Assembly (NCBI RefSeq): GCF_902459465.1
Contig: NC_047065.1
Span: 10,464,170-10,528,169 of the forward strand
Length of the DNA: 64,000 nt
From: Asterias rubens
Taxonomy: Eukaryota > Echinodermata > Asteroidea > Forcipulatida > Asteriidae
Direction: 5' to 3'
A program made the translations under genes and the position numbers. Below are positions 11,380 through 20,229 of this stretch, piece by piece. Positions within the stretch are counted from its first letter, which is position 1. Every line of letters begins with the position of its first letter. The notes under the pieces were generated by a model, which was not told the origin of the DNA, made no database searches, and saw nothing but the letters and a program-made list of their open reading frames with translations.

Positions 11380-11715
11380 TCCACCCTGCCTTATGAAGCT
11401 GTCAAGCGGATCCTGGCAGAAAAATTCCAAATGCCAGGAACGGAGGTTGAGGCTGCTCACAGAATTGGCAGAGCCCCTAAGTCTCCTACCGACAAACCCC
11501 GCCACATCATTGCCAGGTTCATTTTCCGCCATGAGTGCCAAGAAAGCCCTCACTAACTCTGATGTTTTTGTCCTACCCGATTTTCCAGCAGCCGATGTTT
11601 CGAAAAAGCGGGCACTGCGAGAGATTGTGAAGCGGGCATACGACGCTGGCCACCATCCCGTATTTTGTAATGGGAGCTCTTTATTCAGGGGAAGAAGTAC
11701 CAAGCCCCCAGCTAA
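11380..11715 (+). pseudogene. LINE ORF1 fragment (L1-ORF1-like)
   Basis: Two frames carry pieces of one protein. The first has VEAAHRIGRAP and KPRHIIARF, which resembles the RNA-binding region of LINE ORF1 proteins. Near 11540-11560 the reading shifts to DVFVLPDFPAADVSKKRALR and HHPVFCNG, the expected continuation. Both N- and C-termini are missing or unreadable. The role in an intact element would be RNA binding and chaperone activity in the retrotransposition particle. Confidence 0.65.
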
Positions 11716-11939
11716 GTGCACGAAACCCTTGGATATCAGAACTCAGCCATTCTTGTCATTCCATCACATATTTGTGATTTTATTTACCTTTTAGATGTTA
11801 TGTTGTTTCAGTGTTCTTTAATGTCCTGGTGTAAGACAGCGTATCACAATGTTTATTTGTTTGTTATTTTTGAGTTCTTTACATATTCTGCCTTCTTGGG
11901 TGATACAACTCCCAGTTCTTTTATTGATTATAATATAGA

Positions 11940-14211
11940 TCCAGATTTAAATTGTTTAGCAGCGGATATCCAGTGTCAGTACTATGACCAAGATGAGTTT
12001 ATGAATACTTTTAATTCCAATACTAATACCAAACTGCTGCATATCAATGCACGAGTATTGTTCATTATTTGAAGTTGCTGCAAACGAGCTTTTCAATCAT
12101 AGGGGTCTCGGAATCCTGGTTAGAGGACGTCTGTGATCCGTTGATTCAGATTTCAAATTACAAAGTAGAAGGTTCATGCAGGCTAAACAGAAGAGGTGAT
12201 GGGGTTGTACTTTATATAAAGCAGGATCTTGTGTATAAAATACGTCAAGATTTGTGTATTGGTAACTCTGAAACGGAAACATTTTTTATTGAGCTTGTTC
12301 ACTCCAATAAATCTAATGTTATCTCCACATGACCTAGAGGCATACAATGTTTCAAAACAACACGTTAAAGATGTGCTTCTCTCTGCTAAGAAACAATATT
12401 ACACTGAGAAACTTCTGAATGCTTCCCCAAAAGACATTTCGTTTACTGTGAACACGCTTCTTAACAGTAACTCAAGAGTTCTTCCTGTGAATGACTGTCC
12501 GAAGGAACTTGCAAAGAAGTTCAGCGAGTTCTTCTTGAACAAAGTGAAGAAGATTCGAAACATAATTGATGATGTCCACATTGATCCATCGTCTCCTCTG
12601 GAAGGAAGAAAGTTTCCTTCTCATGGTTCTCTCCTACATGATTTTCGTCCAGTCACTGAAGATGACCTTTTAAGGATCATCATGAAGTCACCAACCAAGA
12701 CGTGTGCTTTGGACCCACTGCCAACATGGCTGCTGAAAAGACATTCATCAGTCATTCTTCCCAAACTGACAGAAGTGGTGAACGCTTCCCTCGAGCAGGG
12801 TGCGTTTCCGAATTCTTTAGGCCATGCTATTGTGACTCCTATCTTGAAGAAATCATCACTTGACAGGAATGATCTAAAGAATTACCGTCCTGTATCCAGC
12901 ATCTCATCAATATCAAAATACATTGAAAAAGTTGTCTCTGCTAGACTTACTGAGCACATTAATCATCACAACCTGTTTGAACCACTCCAGTCAGCATACC
13001 GCAATTAACATAGCACAGAAACTGCCCTCCTCAGTGTACAGGATCACGTTCTCAAAGCAATTGATCAACAAAAAGCTATTTTGTTTGTTATGTTGGATCT
13101 CTCAGCGGCGTTTGATACGCTAGACCATGGCATCATGCTCCACCGCTTTCAAGAAAGCTTTGGTATATCCGGTAATGCCTTGCAATGGTTTTCATCTTAT
13201 TTCAACTGTCGCACTAACCATGTTCATGTTCCTGGAGCGGACTCAACTACCACTAATCTTGACTACGGCACCCCGCAGGGCTCTGTTATTGGACCTTTGT
13301 CTTTTACACTTTACACAGTCCCAATTGGGGAAATTCTACGTAAGCACAATATGTTATATCACATGTACGCTGATGATATTCAGATATACTCCATCATCGA
13401 CCCAAAGATCCCGTTAGATGCAGAATGTGCATTGTTCAATTTATCTACTTGTGTGAAAGACATTCAGCATTGGATGGTGGCCAACAAACTCAAACTTAAC
13501 GCGGATAAAACTGATTTCATCATAATTTCCTCCAAAACTGCCAGTAAAGCTCTTGGTCACCTCAAGTTTACTTTTGAAAACACAACTATTTCACCTGCCA
13601 AATCGGTACGAAATCTGGGAGTTGTGTTTGATTCCAGGATGTCAATGGATGATCATGTTGCACAAATGAGTAAGAACACCAACTTTCACCTACGAAATAT
13701 CGCCAAGATACGTCCTTACATCGATGAGGATACATGTCATTCCGTTGTTAGATCACTTGTGCTGTCAAGACTAGATTACTGCAACTCGCTTTTGAAAGGA
13801 ATCACAAAGAAAAACATAAATCGTCTCCAGAAAGTTCAGAATAAAGCAGCCAGACTCATCTTTAAGACCGGTCGTCATGACAACATTTCACCACTATTTC
13901 AGAAATTGCACTGGCTGCCCATCTCAAACAGAATTGACTTCAAACTTTGTCTTCATGTCTTCAAATCCCTTGCCCACCAGTCACCATCATACATATCCGA
14001 CATGCTACAACCGTATGTCCCACCGCGTTCCCTACGCTCTTCCTCAGAGAACCTCTTGGCTGTACATCGCACCGTCTCCAGAGCTGGTTCGCGTGCTTTT
14101 TCTGCTAGTGCTCCAAACCTGTGGAACTCATTACCATCACATCTTCGCCATGCAACTTCACATAAACAATTCAAAAAACTACTTAAGACTCACTTGTACA
14201 GAAATACTTGA
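11940..14211 (+). pseudogene. LINE ORF2: endonuclease remnant and reverse transcriptase
   Basis: The endonuclease part shows LLHINAR then, after a disruption near 12060, FSIIGVSESWLEDV and GGDGVVLYI-type sequence. Most of the endonuclease is deleted around 12310. From there one frame runs to 14211 except for a single nonsense codon at 13006-13008 (QSAYRN-stop-HSTETALL). Reverse transcriptase motifs are intact: NYRPVSSISSISKYIEK, LDLSAAFDTLDH (about 13093-13128), GTPQGSVIGP (13267), MYADDIQIY (13363) and LKLNADKT. The C-terminal part has LHWLPISNRIDFK and SFSASAPNLWNSLP-like sequence. The pattern fits the CR1/L2 group. The stop lies where related elements read a residue of the KxHSTETALL motif, so it is a point mutation in an otherwise open frame. 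Confidence 0.9.
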
Positions 14212-14602
14212 CTCGTTTACTTCACTTTACATTGGAACATCTTGGGTTTGGATTTCTTTCTTTGTTGCATCTTCTGTAGGCGCTTTGTAACCTTGGGAAA
14301 AAGGCGCCTCATATAAATGCTGATATGTATGTATGTATGTATGTATGTTATAATTGGAATTGTGTTTACACAATACTAAGATTCTGATGTTATTTTTGTA
14401 TGTAGAAATTGTAACGGCTTTATTTTCTGTCTTACACCTGTCAATTTTGTCCTGTTAGATTTTGTCCGGTATTTTTAATGTCTGTCTGTTTTTTTGGTTT
14501 GTCTGTTCATAGGCTGGGGAACAAAAGCTGTGCTTCTCCCCGGACCTAGATGTTTGTCCATATTACTCTGTATTATACACTATTTGCAACATTGAATAAA
14601 CG

Positions 14603-14957
14603 TTTTTATATAACACCCAAGCAGATCCTTGCCATTTGATTGGAGGATTGTCCGTCACGTGATAGCAAATAAAAGTACCATTGCACGCTGAGTCACTCGC
14701 CGTGCTTTTTCGTTCCATCCGAAAAGTACCATTGCACGCTGGCACGCTGCCAGCGTGCAATGGTACTTTTCGGATGGAACGAAAAAGCTGAGTAAAAACA
14801 TCACTGCGTGCGCATGTCTTTGGTAACGCAGCAGGTGTTACTGCAAGAAGGCATAGTAAAATTACTAGCATTCGGCTTCTACAGTTGAAATTGTTTGTTT
14901 TGAAAGTTGTTTCTTTCAATCAAAATGACAAAGTTCTACTTGGATGTTATATAAAAC
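14603..14957. mobile_element. MITE with TTTTATATAACA termini and central hairpin
   Basis: Imperfect inverted ends: tttttatataacacccaagc at the left and the complement of cttggatgttatataaaac at the right. In its centre lies a long perfect hairpin (14704-14788). The same short sequence agtaccattgcacgctg occurs a third time, at 14672. Non-coding. Confidence 0.7.
14704..14788. repeat. Perfect 40-bp-arm hairpin
   Basis: The arm gctttttcgttccatccgaa and onward to acgctggc pairs perfectly with 14749-14788, leaving a loop of about 5 nt. Such near-perfect palindromes are unstable and usually recent. Confidence 0.9.
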
Positions 14958-14959
14958 AA

Positions 14960-15116
14960 ATAATGAATGTTTTTCATTCGTGCAATGGTGCGAATATGTT
15001 CATTCGTTGAAAGCTGGAATGTTCCATTCAACTCGGCTCCGCCTCGTTGAATAGAACATTCCATCTTCCAACTCATGCACATATTCGCACCATTGCACTC
15101 ATAAACATTCATTATG
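14960..15116. mobile_element. Fold-back element
   Basis: Imperfect 72-bp inverted repeat: aatgaatgtttttcattcgt, gcaatggtgcgaatatg and tggaatgttccattcaac pair with gttgaatagaacattcca, catattcgcaccattgc and aaacattcattatg. The loop is about 12 bp (tcggctccgcctc). It abuts the preceding MITE and is followed by a (ctat)n microsatellite at 15125-15146. Confidence 0.75.
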
Positions 15117-15159
15117 TGTATAATATCTATCTATCTATCTATCTATTTCTATGCTACAG

Positions 15160-15383
15160 AGCTACAATGGGCAGCAGTTTGAAGAGTATTTGGCGGATCC
15201 TGCTGTTGTCAAACAGACTATGCTCAGGGGGACTACTATGCTCAGGGGAACTGCTACCCCAGGAGCTCCCCCACGATCAAGTACCCGGCAAATAGGCCAA
15301 GAGAATTCTGGGAAGATCTGTACCGGCGGATGAAGGCTCAAAGGGGAACACCCCGGAGAAAGAAATTGCCTCTTTTAACATAG
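15160..15383 (+). pseudogene. Terminal exon of exon-cluster family, copy a (frameshifted)
   Basis: Preceded by the acceptor ctatgctacag. It reads SYNGQQFEEYLADPAVVKQT then MLRGTTMLRGTATPGAPPRS, after which a single-base deletion near 15278 (relative to the sister exon at 16887) breaks the frame. The downstream frame resumes with EFWEDLYRR and ends RKKLPLLT-stop. The CR1/L2-like LINE, the MITE and the fold-back element separate it from its first exon at 11055. The next myristoyl exon starts only 19 nt after this stop codon. Confidence 0.6.
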
Positions 15384-15402
15384 TGTTTTAAAGATATTAA
15401 CC

Positions 15403-15439
15403 ATGGGAAGCAAACCCTCAAAGAATACCGGTGTCTTAG
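15403..15439 (+). CDS. Myristoyl-type first exon, copy b
   Basis: Reads MGSKPSKNTGVL plus one base, then a gtaagt donor. The ATG context is accATGg. The following 200 bp match those after copy d (17521), including the possible acceptor atatacag and gaaca(a/t)ttgccg(c/g)taat. It lies upstream of the homing-endonuclease-like domain and may have been its first exon. Confidence 0.5.
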
Positions 15440-15865
15440 GTAAGTTACAGTGGATGATATGTATCATTTTTTCATGAAATGGGTGTCATTATTTTTTATG
15501 ACATAATCATGTTCTGTGTTAAAAGTATTAAAGTATTCTGCAGGGTATTTTCTTGTCACAATGTTATCTGCAATATATACAGGAACAATTGCCGCTAATA
15601 TTAGTGGCGAGGATGCCCCAGTACTGGTTTTTACAAGCACTAGTTTTCGGTAAAAAAAATAAGTTTTTAAGGAAATTATGAGAGAGTACATTACTGACTG
15701 GGGTTTAACTTCGAGCCACATACACTAGAATTGTAAACACGACATGTCATAGTTCAGTTTAGGACATGCTGACATGTGCAGTATAAACCAGTACAGTACA
15801 TGTATATATAAATCAAGACAATTACGAGAGACAAAAATTACCAAATGGAGGCATGGGTTGCCAGA

Positions 15866-16245
15866 TTGAAAGGGCTGCTTTCCAAGATGTCCAGGGGGAA
15901 AGGGACGTAGGGATGTCTGATATGGTGGGTCTACTCCAAGAAGAGTTATGGATTCATTAACGTTAAGATTCCGGGATCAAACAAACGCACAATGGTTCAT
16001 GTGCACAGAGTGGCTTACATGGTATACACCGGAACTCCAAACTTGCGCAAAGGATGTGATGTAAGCCACTTGAGCCATCTTTCATTGTGTGTTTTTTGAA
16101 CATTTGTCCCTTGAGCCCTGCCGCATCAACAACTCAAAAAAGATGTGTAAGCGACAAAGAATTTGCAAGGGGCATGGTGACTACCCCGACTGCTTCGTGA
16201 GACTGTGTGAGTGGCAATGTGGAACTTTTTGGGGGAACAATGATC
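15866..16245 (+). pseudogene. His-Cys-box homing-endonuclease-like domain, frameshifted
   Basis: Translation gives RLKGLLSKMSRGKG, then GCLIWWVYSKKSYGFINVKI, then MVHVHRVAYMVYTG and DVSHLSHLSLCV, followed by a frameshift in a T-run near 16085. It continues EHLSLEPCRINNSKKMCKRQ and RICKGHGDYPDCF. This is the zinc-binding loop of His-Cys-box endonucleases (I-PpoI type). Aligned to I-PpoI, the catalytic His (SHL) and the metal-binding Asn (RIN) are kept, as is the second zinc site (C-x5-C-x2-H-x5-C). One ligand of the first zinc site is Ser instead of Cys. An in-frame stop lies upstream, near 15907. Such domains occur in uncharacterised invertebrate proteins. Given the frameshift I call it a pseudogene, though a homopolymer sequencing error is possible. 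Confidence 0.75.
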
Positions 16246-16525
16246 TGTAACTTGCTATCATCAGTAAATCATTCATTCATTCATTCATTCAATTAATTAA
16301 TTAATCATTCATCTGTTCATGGCGGGCAGGGTTTGCAGTAACTATGTTCAATTTGAATATTGTGCCAGTCATTTTGAAAATTTGGTTTCAGTTGCCCTTG
16401 GAAGCAAACAGATGGCCAAATGTTTTAGGAAAATCCAGTATCTTTGTCTCTTAAAGTTCGGGACAGGACAAAGGTGGCAAACCAATCGCGGAACCTGAAG
16501 CAACACCTCCAGAGATAAGTTGATT

Positions 16526-16874
16526 CAGAGAAGAGAATCGGGAGATGAAGGGGAAACAAATATCAGCTACTGAAGGAAAGAGGAACGAACCGGCAAATAA
16601 TTTAAGGTCAGTTACCCTAAAAAAGCTTATGAGAACTTCAGCTTATTGATAGGAGTTTTTCAACAAATTTATAATGGGAACTAATCATTCCAAGAAAACC
16701 GGTGTCTTAGGTAAGTTTCTGGCTTGTAGTCAATGCAAACAAAGTTCTTGAAGTGCTACGGTTACTACAAGTGCAGGGAAAAGTGTCCAACACAGCTGAA
16801 GCAAAGTTGAAAAAGTCAACAGGCAAAGGTTTGGAAGAATTGGCAAGACTTCCATGTATGAGGTCCCCACCAGG
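16526..16874 (+). repeat. Duplicated segment with myristoyl exon (copy c)
   Basis: Sister of 10905-11351 with small differences. It contains the exon at 16674-16710 and continues without interruption into the terminal exon at 16887. It therefore shows the pre-insertion arrangement of the LINE-split copy. Confidence 0.85.
16674..16710 (+). CDS. Myristoyl-type first exon, copy c
   Basis: Reads MGTNHSKKTGVL plus one base, followed by a consensus gtaagt donor. The N-myristoylation consensus (Gly2, Ser6) is kept. The sister terminal exon at 16887-17108 lies 176 bp downstream. Intermediate coiled-coil and Pro-rich exons are not found between them, so a direct join would change phase (this exon ends one base into a codon, the terminal exon is phase 0). 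Confidence 0.55.
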
Positions 16875-16886
16875 CGCATGCTACAG

Positions 16887-17108
16887 AGCTACAATGGGCA
16901 GCAGTATGGAGAGTATTTGGCGTATCCTGCTTTTGTCAAACAGACTATGCTCAGGGGGACTGCTATGCTCAGGGGAACTGCTACCCCAGCAGCTGCTCCA
17001 CGATCGAGGTACCCGGCGAATATGCCAAGGGAATTCTGGGAAGATCTGTACCGGCGGACGGAGGCTCAAAGAACACCCCCGAGAAAGAAATTGCCTCTTT
17101 TAACATAG
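16887..17108 (+). CDS. Terminal exon of exon-cluster family, copy c (intact)
   Basis: After the acceptor gcatgctacag the frame gives 73 residues and a stop: SYNGQQYGEYLAYP, KQTMLRGTAMLRGTATPAAA, RYPANMPREFWEDLYRRTEA and PRKKLPLLT. MLRGT occurs twice in tandem. The region is basic and Pro/Arg-rich with no known domain. Conservation of this frame over the alternatives between the two copies (including a 3-bp indel) suggests it was translated. About 20 bp past the stop begins a 3'UTR-like block (gttgagtttgttgggtctgg...gtaaatcc) also seen at 17934 and 18822, where it ends in AATAAA. Confidence 0.5.
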   Translation, partial: SYNGQQYGEYLAYPAFVKQTMLRGTAMLRGTATPAAAPRSRYPANMPREFWEDLYRRTEAQRTPPRKKLPLLT

Positions 17109-17520
17109 TGTTTTTAAGATATTAAGGTTGAGTTTGTTGGGTCTGGTTGCTTGTTGTTTGGGGATGTGTTATAGATGTGCAGTAAATCCTTAACATGTTC
17201 AAGACAAGTAACATTTGCCTTGGCAACTCAGACTACCCTGCTGATGTGAAGTCTAAAGAAGGTCCAGCAGGACAGATTCCCATCTCGATCACCAATATTC
17301 CAGACCCTTCCATAGACCATTCTTCATTGTGCATGTCACTTGCTGATTTCAATATGTCTATGGGGTCAGGTGGCAGTTTCCATGGAAATGAAGAATAATG
17401 TGAAAAACAGGAAATGGTTATACAACCAACGGCACAGAAACAAGGAAGGACTAAGGTACAGGGTCCTAACATAAGATCCACAATCTTATAATCTTACCAT
17501 GTGTTTTCAAGATATTAACC

Positions 17521-17557
17521 ATGGGAAGCAAACACTCAAAGAAAACCAGTGTCTTAG
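17521..17557 (+). CDS. Myristoyl-type first exon, copy d
   Basis: Reads MGSKHSKKTSVL plus one base, then a gtaggt donor; ATG context accATGg. It is the best candidate to splice to the coiled-coil exon at 18087, which starts in the matching phase and restores the Gly codon. An alternative acceptor at about 17701 would give a short tail (GTFAGNISGRLK...) ending before 17783. Confidence 0.55.
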
Positions 17558-17789
17558 GTAGGTTACAGTAGATGCAAATACATCCCTTTTCTGTGAAATG
17601 TGTGTCATTATGTTTTATGATATAAGCATGTCTTGTGTTAAAAGTGTTAAAGTATTCTACAGGGTATTTTCTTGTTACAATAAACTATCTGCAATATATA
17701 CAGGAACATTTGCCGGTAATATTAGTGGGAGGCTAAAAAGCTGCCAGTCAGTCCAAAATAGACAGCTGACTGTTAATTATTAAGTAGTT

Positions 17790-18075
17790 GAAGTGTTTCA
17801 AAATTACATGATTACTGTAATTGTAAATTTGTGTAAAATAAATTCTAAGTAATTCAGTTTGGTGTCACTGGTTGCTCTGAAAGAGAGCCAAGTATCTTTC
17901 ATGATCTTTTCTTGGAGATTGGATGTCTGTGAGGTTGAGTTTGTTGGGTCTGGTTGGTTGTTGTTTGGTGATGTGTTATAGATGTGCAATAAATCCTTAA
18001 AGACCCAGCTGAACAAGAGAAAAAGTTTGTAGTTAGTGCTTTTAATCTATTTGCAAGTGTTTAATAAATATTTGT
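17790..18075 (+). repeat. 3'UTR-like duplicated block, copy 1
   Basis: About 285 bp (gtttcaaaattacatgatta ... gatgtgcaataaatccttaa) repeated at 18690-18968 with few differences. Each copy holds an AATAAA signal (cagctgaac follows), so they look like duplicated 3' ends of the exon-cluster genes. A shorter related block follows the terminal exon at about 17128-17195. Confidence 0.75.
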
Positions 18076-18086
18076 ATCTGCACTAG

Positions 18087-18206
18087 GCCAACAGGAGAAT
18101 TATGAACTTCTTGCGGCAGAAAACAAGACTTTGAGAAATGAGAATGTGTTGCTCATATCTCAGAACGTGTCTCTGCAGGAACAACTGGAAAACGCACTAA
18201 ACCAAG
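18087..18206 (+). CDS. Coiled-coil exon of the myristoyl family
   Basis: Flanked by ctag and a gttggt donor. Read in the phase set by the first exons it gives 39 residues, including GQQENYELLAAENKTLRNEN and VLLISQNVSLQEQLENAL. Hydrophobic positions spaced 3-4 (Leu, Leu, Leu, Val, Leu, Val, Leu, Leu) with Asn/Glu/Gln between are typical of a parallel coiled coil, implying oligomerisation. It ends one base into a codon, matching the next exon. No homologue recognised. Together the exons would give a membrane-anchored, coiled-coil, basic-tailed protein of about 150 residues, but no complete set lies in one unit here. Confidence 0.55.
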
Positions 18207-18443
18207 GTTGGTAAAAGCATGAATGATTATCTATATGTCTTTACGATATAGTGCCAAAATTAAAATGTGAACAATTTTTTGTGTCTGCTGTTTTGAATTG
18301 TTCAATGTTCCCTTTAGAGCACTATATGTACACAATGTGCTCTTTAACTTTATAAATCCATTTGCTAAATGTTACTAAAATTAAGGTCCCCAGTGGTTAA
18401 CTTATCAAACCTATCCAGAAACTGTATCATTATTTTAATTTAG

Positions 18444-18517
18444 CAGCCCCCAGAGGTGACTTCACCACACCACCAAGACCTGGGAGAATCCCTACGGATC
18501 TTGCAAGAATGCATCAG
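18444..18517 (+). CDS. Pro/Arg-rich exon of the myristoyl family
   Basis: Acceptor aatttag and donor gtaatg. In phase with the preceding coiled-coil exon it reads AAPRGDFTTPPRPGRIPTDL then ARMHQ and ends in phase 0, as the terminal-exon copies require. Contains an RGD triplet, probably incidental. No terminal exon follows before the second 3'UTR-like block. A degenerate start (gcagagttatggaag) near 18676 may be a deleted remnant. Confidence 0.5.
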
Positions 18518-18689
18518 GTAATGAATGTGCTTCAAGTCAAACTAACATAAACTACACAAAAATGTCAAGTGCATTGCAAAGAGCCATCTCACAGTACATC
18601 TCACAGTAATTTTATCTCAGTGCCGTGTGCACTGTGTACATGCTCAATCACTACAGGTACATTTATGCAGACAGCAGAGTTATGGAAGT

Positions 18690-18968
18690 TTCAAAATTAC
18701 ATGATTACTGTAATTGTAAATTTGTGTAAAAAAAATTCTAAGTAATTCAGTTTGGTGTCACTGGTTGCTCTGAAAGAGAGCCAACTTTCATGATCTTTTC
18801 TTGGAGATTGGATGTCTGTGAGGTTGAGTTTGTTGGGTCTGGTTGGTTGTTGTTTGGTGATGTGTTATAGATGTGCAATAAATCCTTAAAGACCCAGCTG
18901 AACGAGAGAAAAAGTTTGTAGCTACATGTAGTGCTTTTAATCTATTTACAAGTGTTTAATAAATATTG
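18690..18968 (+). repeat. 3'UTR-like duplicated block, copy 2
   Basis: Near-identical to 17790-18075, including the AATAAA signal, with an aagtat deletion near 18783 and an extra acatgtag near 18925. Confidence 0.75.
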
Positions 18969-19071
18969 AAGTACTGGGTACATCCCCAACAAATGTTATT
19001 TACATTTAAAAAAACAATTGTTCTGACCACGACTCGGCTGGGTCGCTCGGCTAGATTCGCGAAAAGCACCG

Positions 19072-19108
19072 TGACGTCACCCAGCTCGGCTAAATCCGTG
19101 TGACGTCA
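19072..19108 (+). promoter_or_regulatory. Pair of perfect CRE sites
   Basis: Two full palindromic cAMP-response elements tgacgtca at 19072-19079 and 19101-19108, 29 bp apart start to start, in a locally GC-rich segment 100-135 bp upstream of the ATG at 19207. Full CREs are bound by CREB/ATF factors. Their doubling next to a first exon makes a promoter likely. Confidence 0.6.
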
Positions 19109-19206
19109 GGTGTGGGAGTCCCGTGTTGTTGTCAGCGTACTGTGTATGTGCACTGCTACAGTCAACAAGCAACAAGCTTCATCACGTCGACTCGAAAGTT
19201 CTCAAA

Positions 19207-19466
19207 ATGTCAGAAAGTGACGAATCATGGGAAGATTTTAGCATTGATGAAGAAGATGTGTATTCTACAACCACTGCTGATAGTGACAGCGAACATGGAA
19301 GCTCTCCCGAGGAGAGAGAGTTGAGGGAGGGAAGTGATGACGAAGCGGAGGGAGAGGATCGTCGTGGCGCAGAACCATATCGTTTTGAACCACTTGCAAT
19401 AGCCGACGTTGCACCAGAGGAACCCGGCGACAACAATAACCAAGATCGACTCCTAAATACAGCATG
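19207..19466 (+). CDS. P2X7-intracellular-domain-like protein, first exon
   Basis: From the ATG at 19207 (context aaaATGt) the exon reads an acidic, Ser-rich N-terminus (MSESDESWEDFSIDEEDVYS, EEREL, DDEAEGEDRR), then PYRFEPLA and DRLLNTAW before a gtaatg donor. PY.FEP followed by RL.NT.W is the entry to the P2X7 intracellular (ballast) domain. In many invertebrates that domain forms large families of channel-less proteins in which CxCGxC follows in the next exon. I do not find that next exon in the following 1.5 kb, which instead holds unrelated sequence and a Tc1-like fragment. An upstream extension (28 residues, no ATG needed) is less likely. Truncated gene or very long intron. Confidence 0.55.
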
Positions 19467-20229
19467 GTAATGTGCCTTCCTTATTTATTGAGTTATCAAT
19501 GGAATCACTTCATGACTGTTTATTGGTGCTATTTGGTACAGTGCTCCAAATTTCTGCACGTTTACACTGTCGGGGGATTATAAAAAGGACTTTAGAGAAT
19601 GTTCGATAACTGAACCCTCAATACGGTGCCCACATGCCGGCCCCAACATCTGTTGTGCGATCTCGAGATAGAGCAGCGCAATCAACAGATTGCCAGCTTT
19701 ACAAACTCGCATGGTACATGTATATGTGCATGCAGCGACATCCCGGCCGGTGGATACATTACTACACACACGCTACGTTCGTCTGTGTCGTTGCAATGTA
19801 TCTGTATCAGCAAGGATCCTCATTGTGGATGGGACGTCGGATGTTTCATGTTGCAAATAAAATTAACTTCAGACAGTGCGTGGACCATGGTTTCTGCCCG
19901 CTGATTGGGCCGGACTTTATGTTACAATTGACAGCATTGGCTGATTGGATGAAGGTCGGTATACGTAGGTCCTCAAAGGCAACAAATTACGTCTTTGTGT
20001 CAATGTACCGACACCGGGTGGCGCCCGGTGTTTTTTTGTTGCAGTTAAACATGCGCCTTGTGCGGCTGTGCGCCTTGTCTGCTGACGTTTGAATTTTTGG
20101 TGGTCATTTTAGGGTCCTGCACCTTGTTCGCCGAGCGTCTTATCCGCAGGAAAATACGATATATACAATTTTTTTTAAAAAGGAGTTAGTTTAAAACCAG
20201 CCAGGAAAAACCAGCGAGGAAAGAAAGCA
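19467..20229. other. Unassigned region after P2X7-like exon
   Basis: A 152-codon open frame at 19634-20092 (plus) contains YYTHATFVCVVAMYLYQQGS but matches nothing I recognise. A short palindrome (caccgggtggcgcccggtg) lies near 20010. I see no convincing exon. Confidence 0.35.

Larger units (their letters stand above)
11352..14348 (+). mobile_element. CR1/L2-like non-LTR retrotransposon, decayed
   Basis: A 3-kb LINE with an ORF1 remnant (11380-11715), an endonuclease remnant (11940-12330), a reverse transcriptase region (12330-14211) and a 3' end of the L2/CR1 kind: gcgctttgtaacc, gcgcctcatataaatgctg, then an (atgt)n tail at 14327-14348. Its 5' end is truncated. It sits inside the duplicated exon unit: the flanks 10905-11351 and 15151-15383 are contiguous in the sister copy at 16526-17108. 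Frameshifts, one nonsense codon and an internal endonuclease deletion show it is inactive. Confidence 0.9.

Noticed and set aside
18490..18500. RGD cell-adhesion motif in the Pro/Arg exon
   Set aside because: A tripeptide alone is not evidence, and the predicted protein is myristoylated/cytosolic rather than secreted.
19634..20092. Second exon of the P2X7-like gene
   Set aside because: It lacks the CxCGxC and later conserved blocks expected after the first exon; only a faint resemblance near YYTHATFV.
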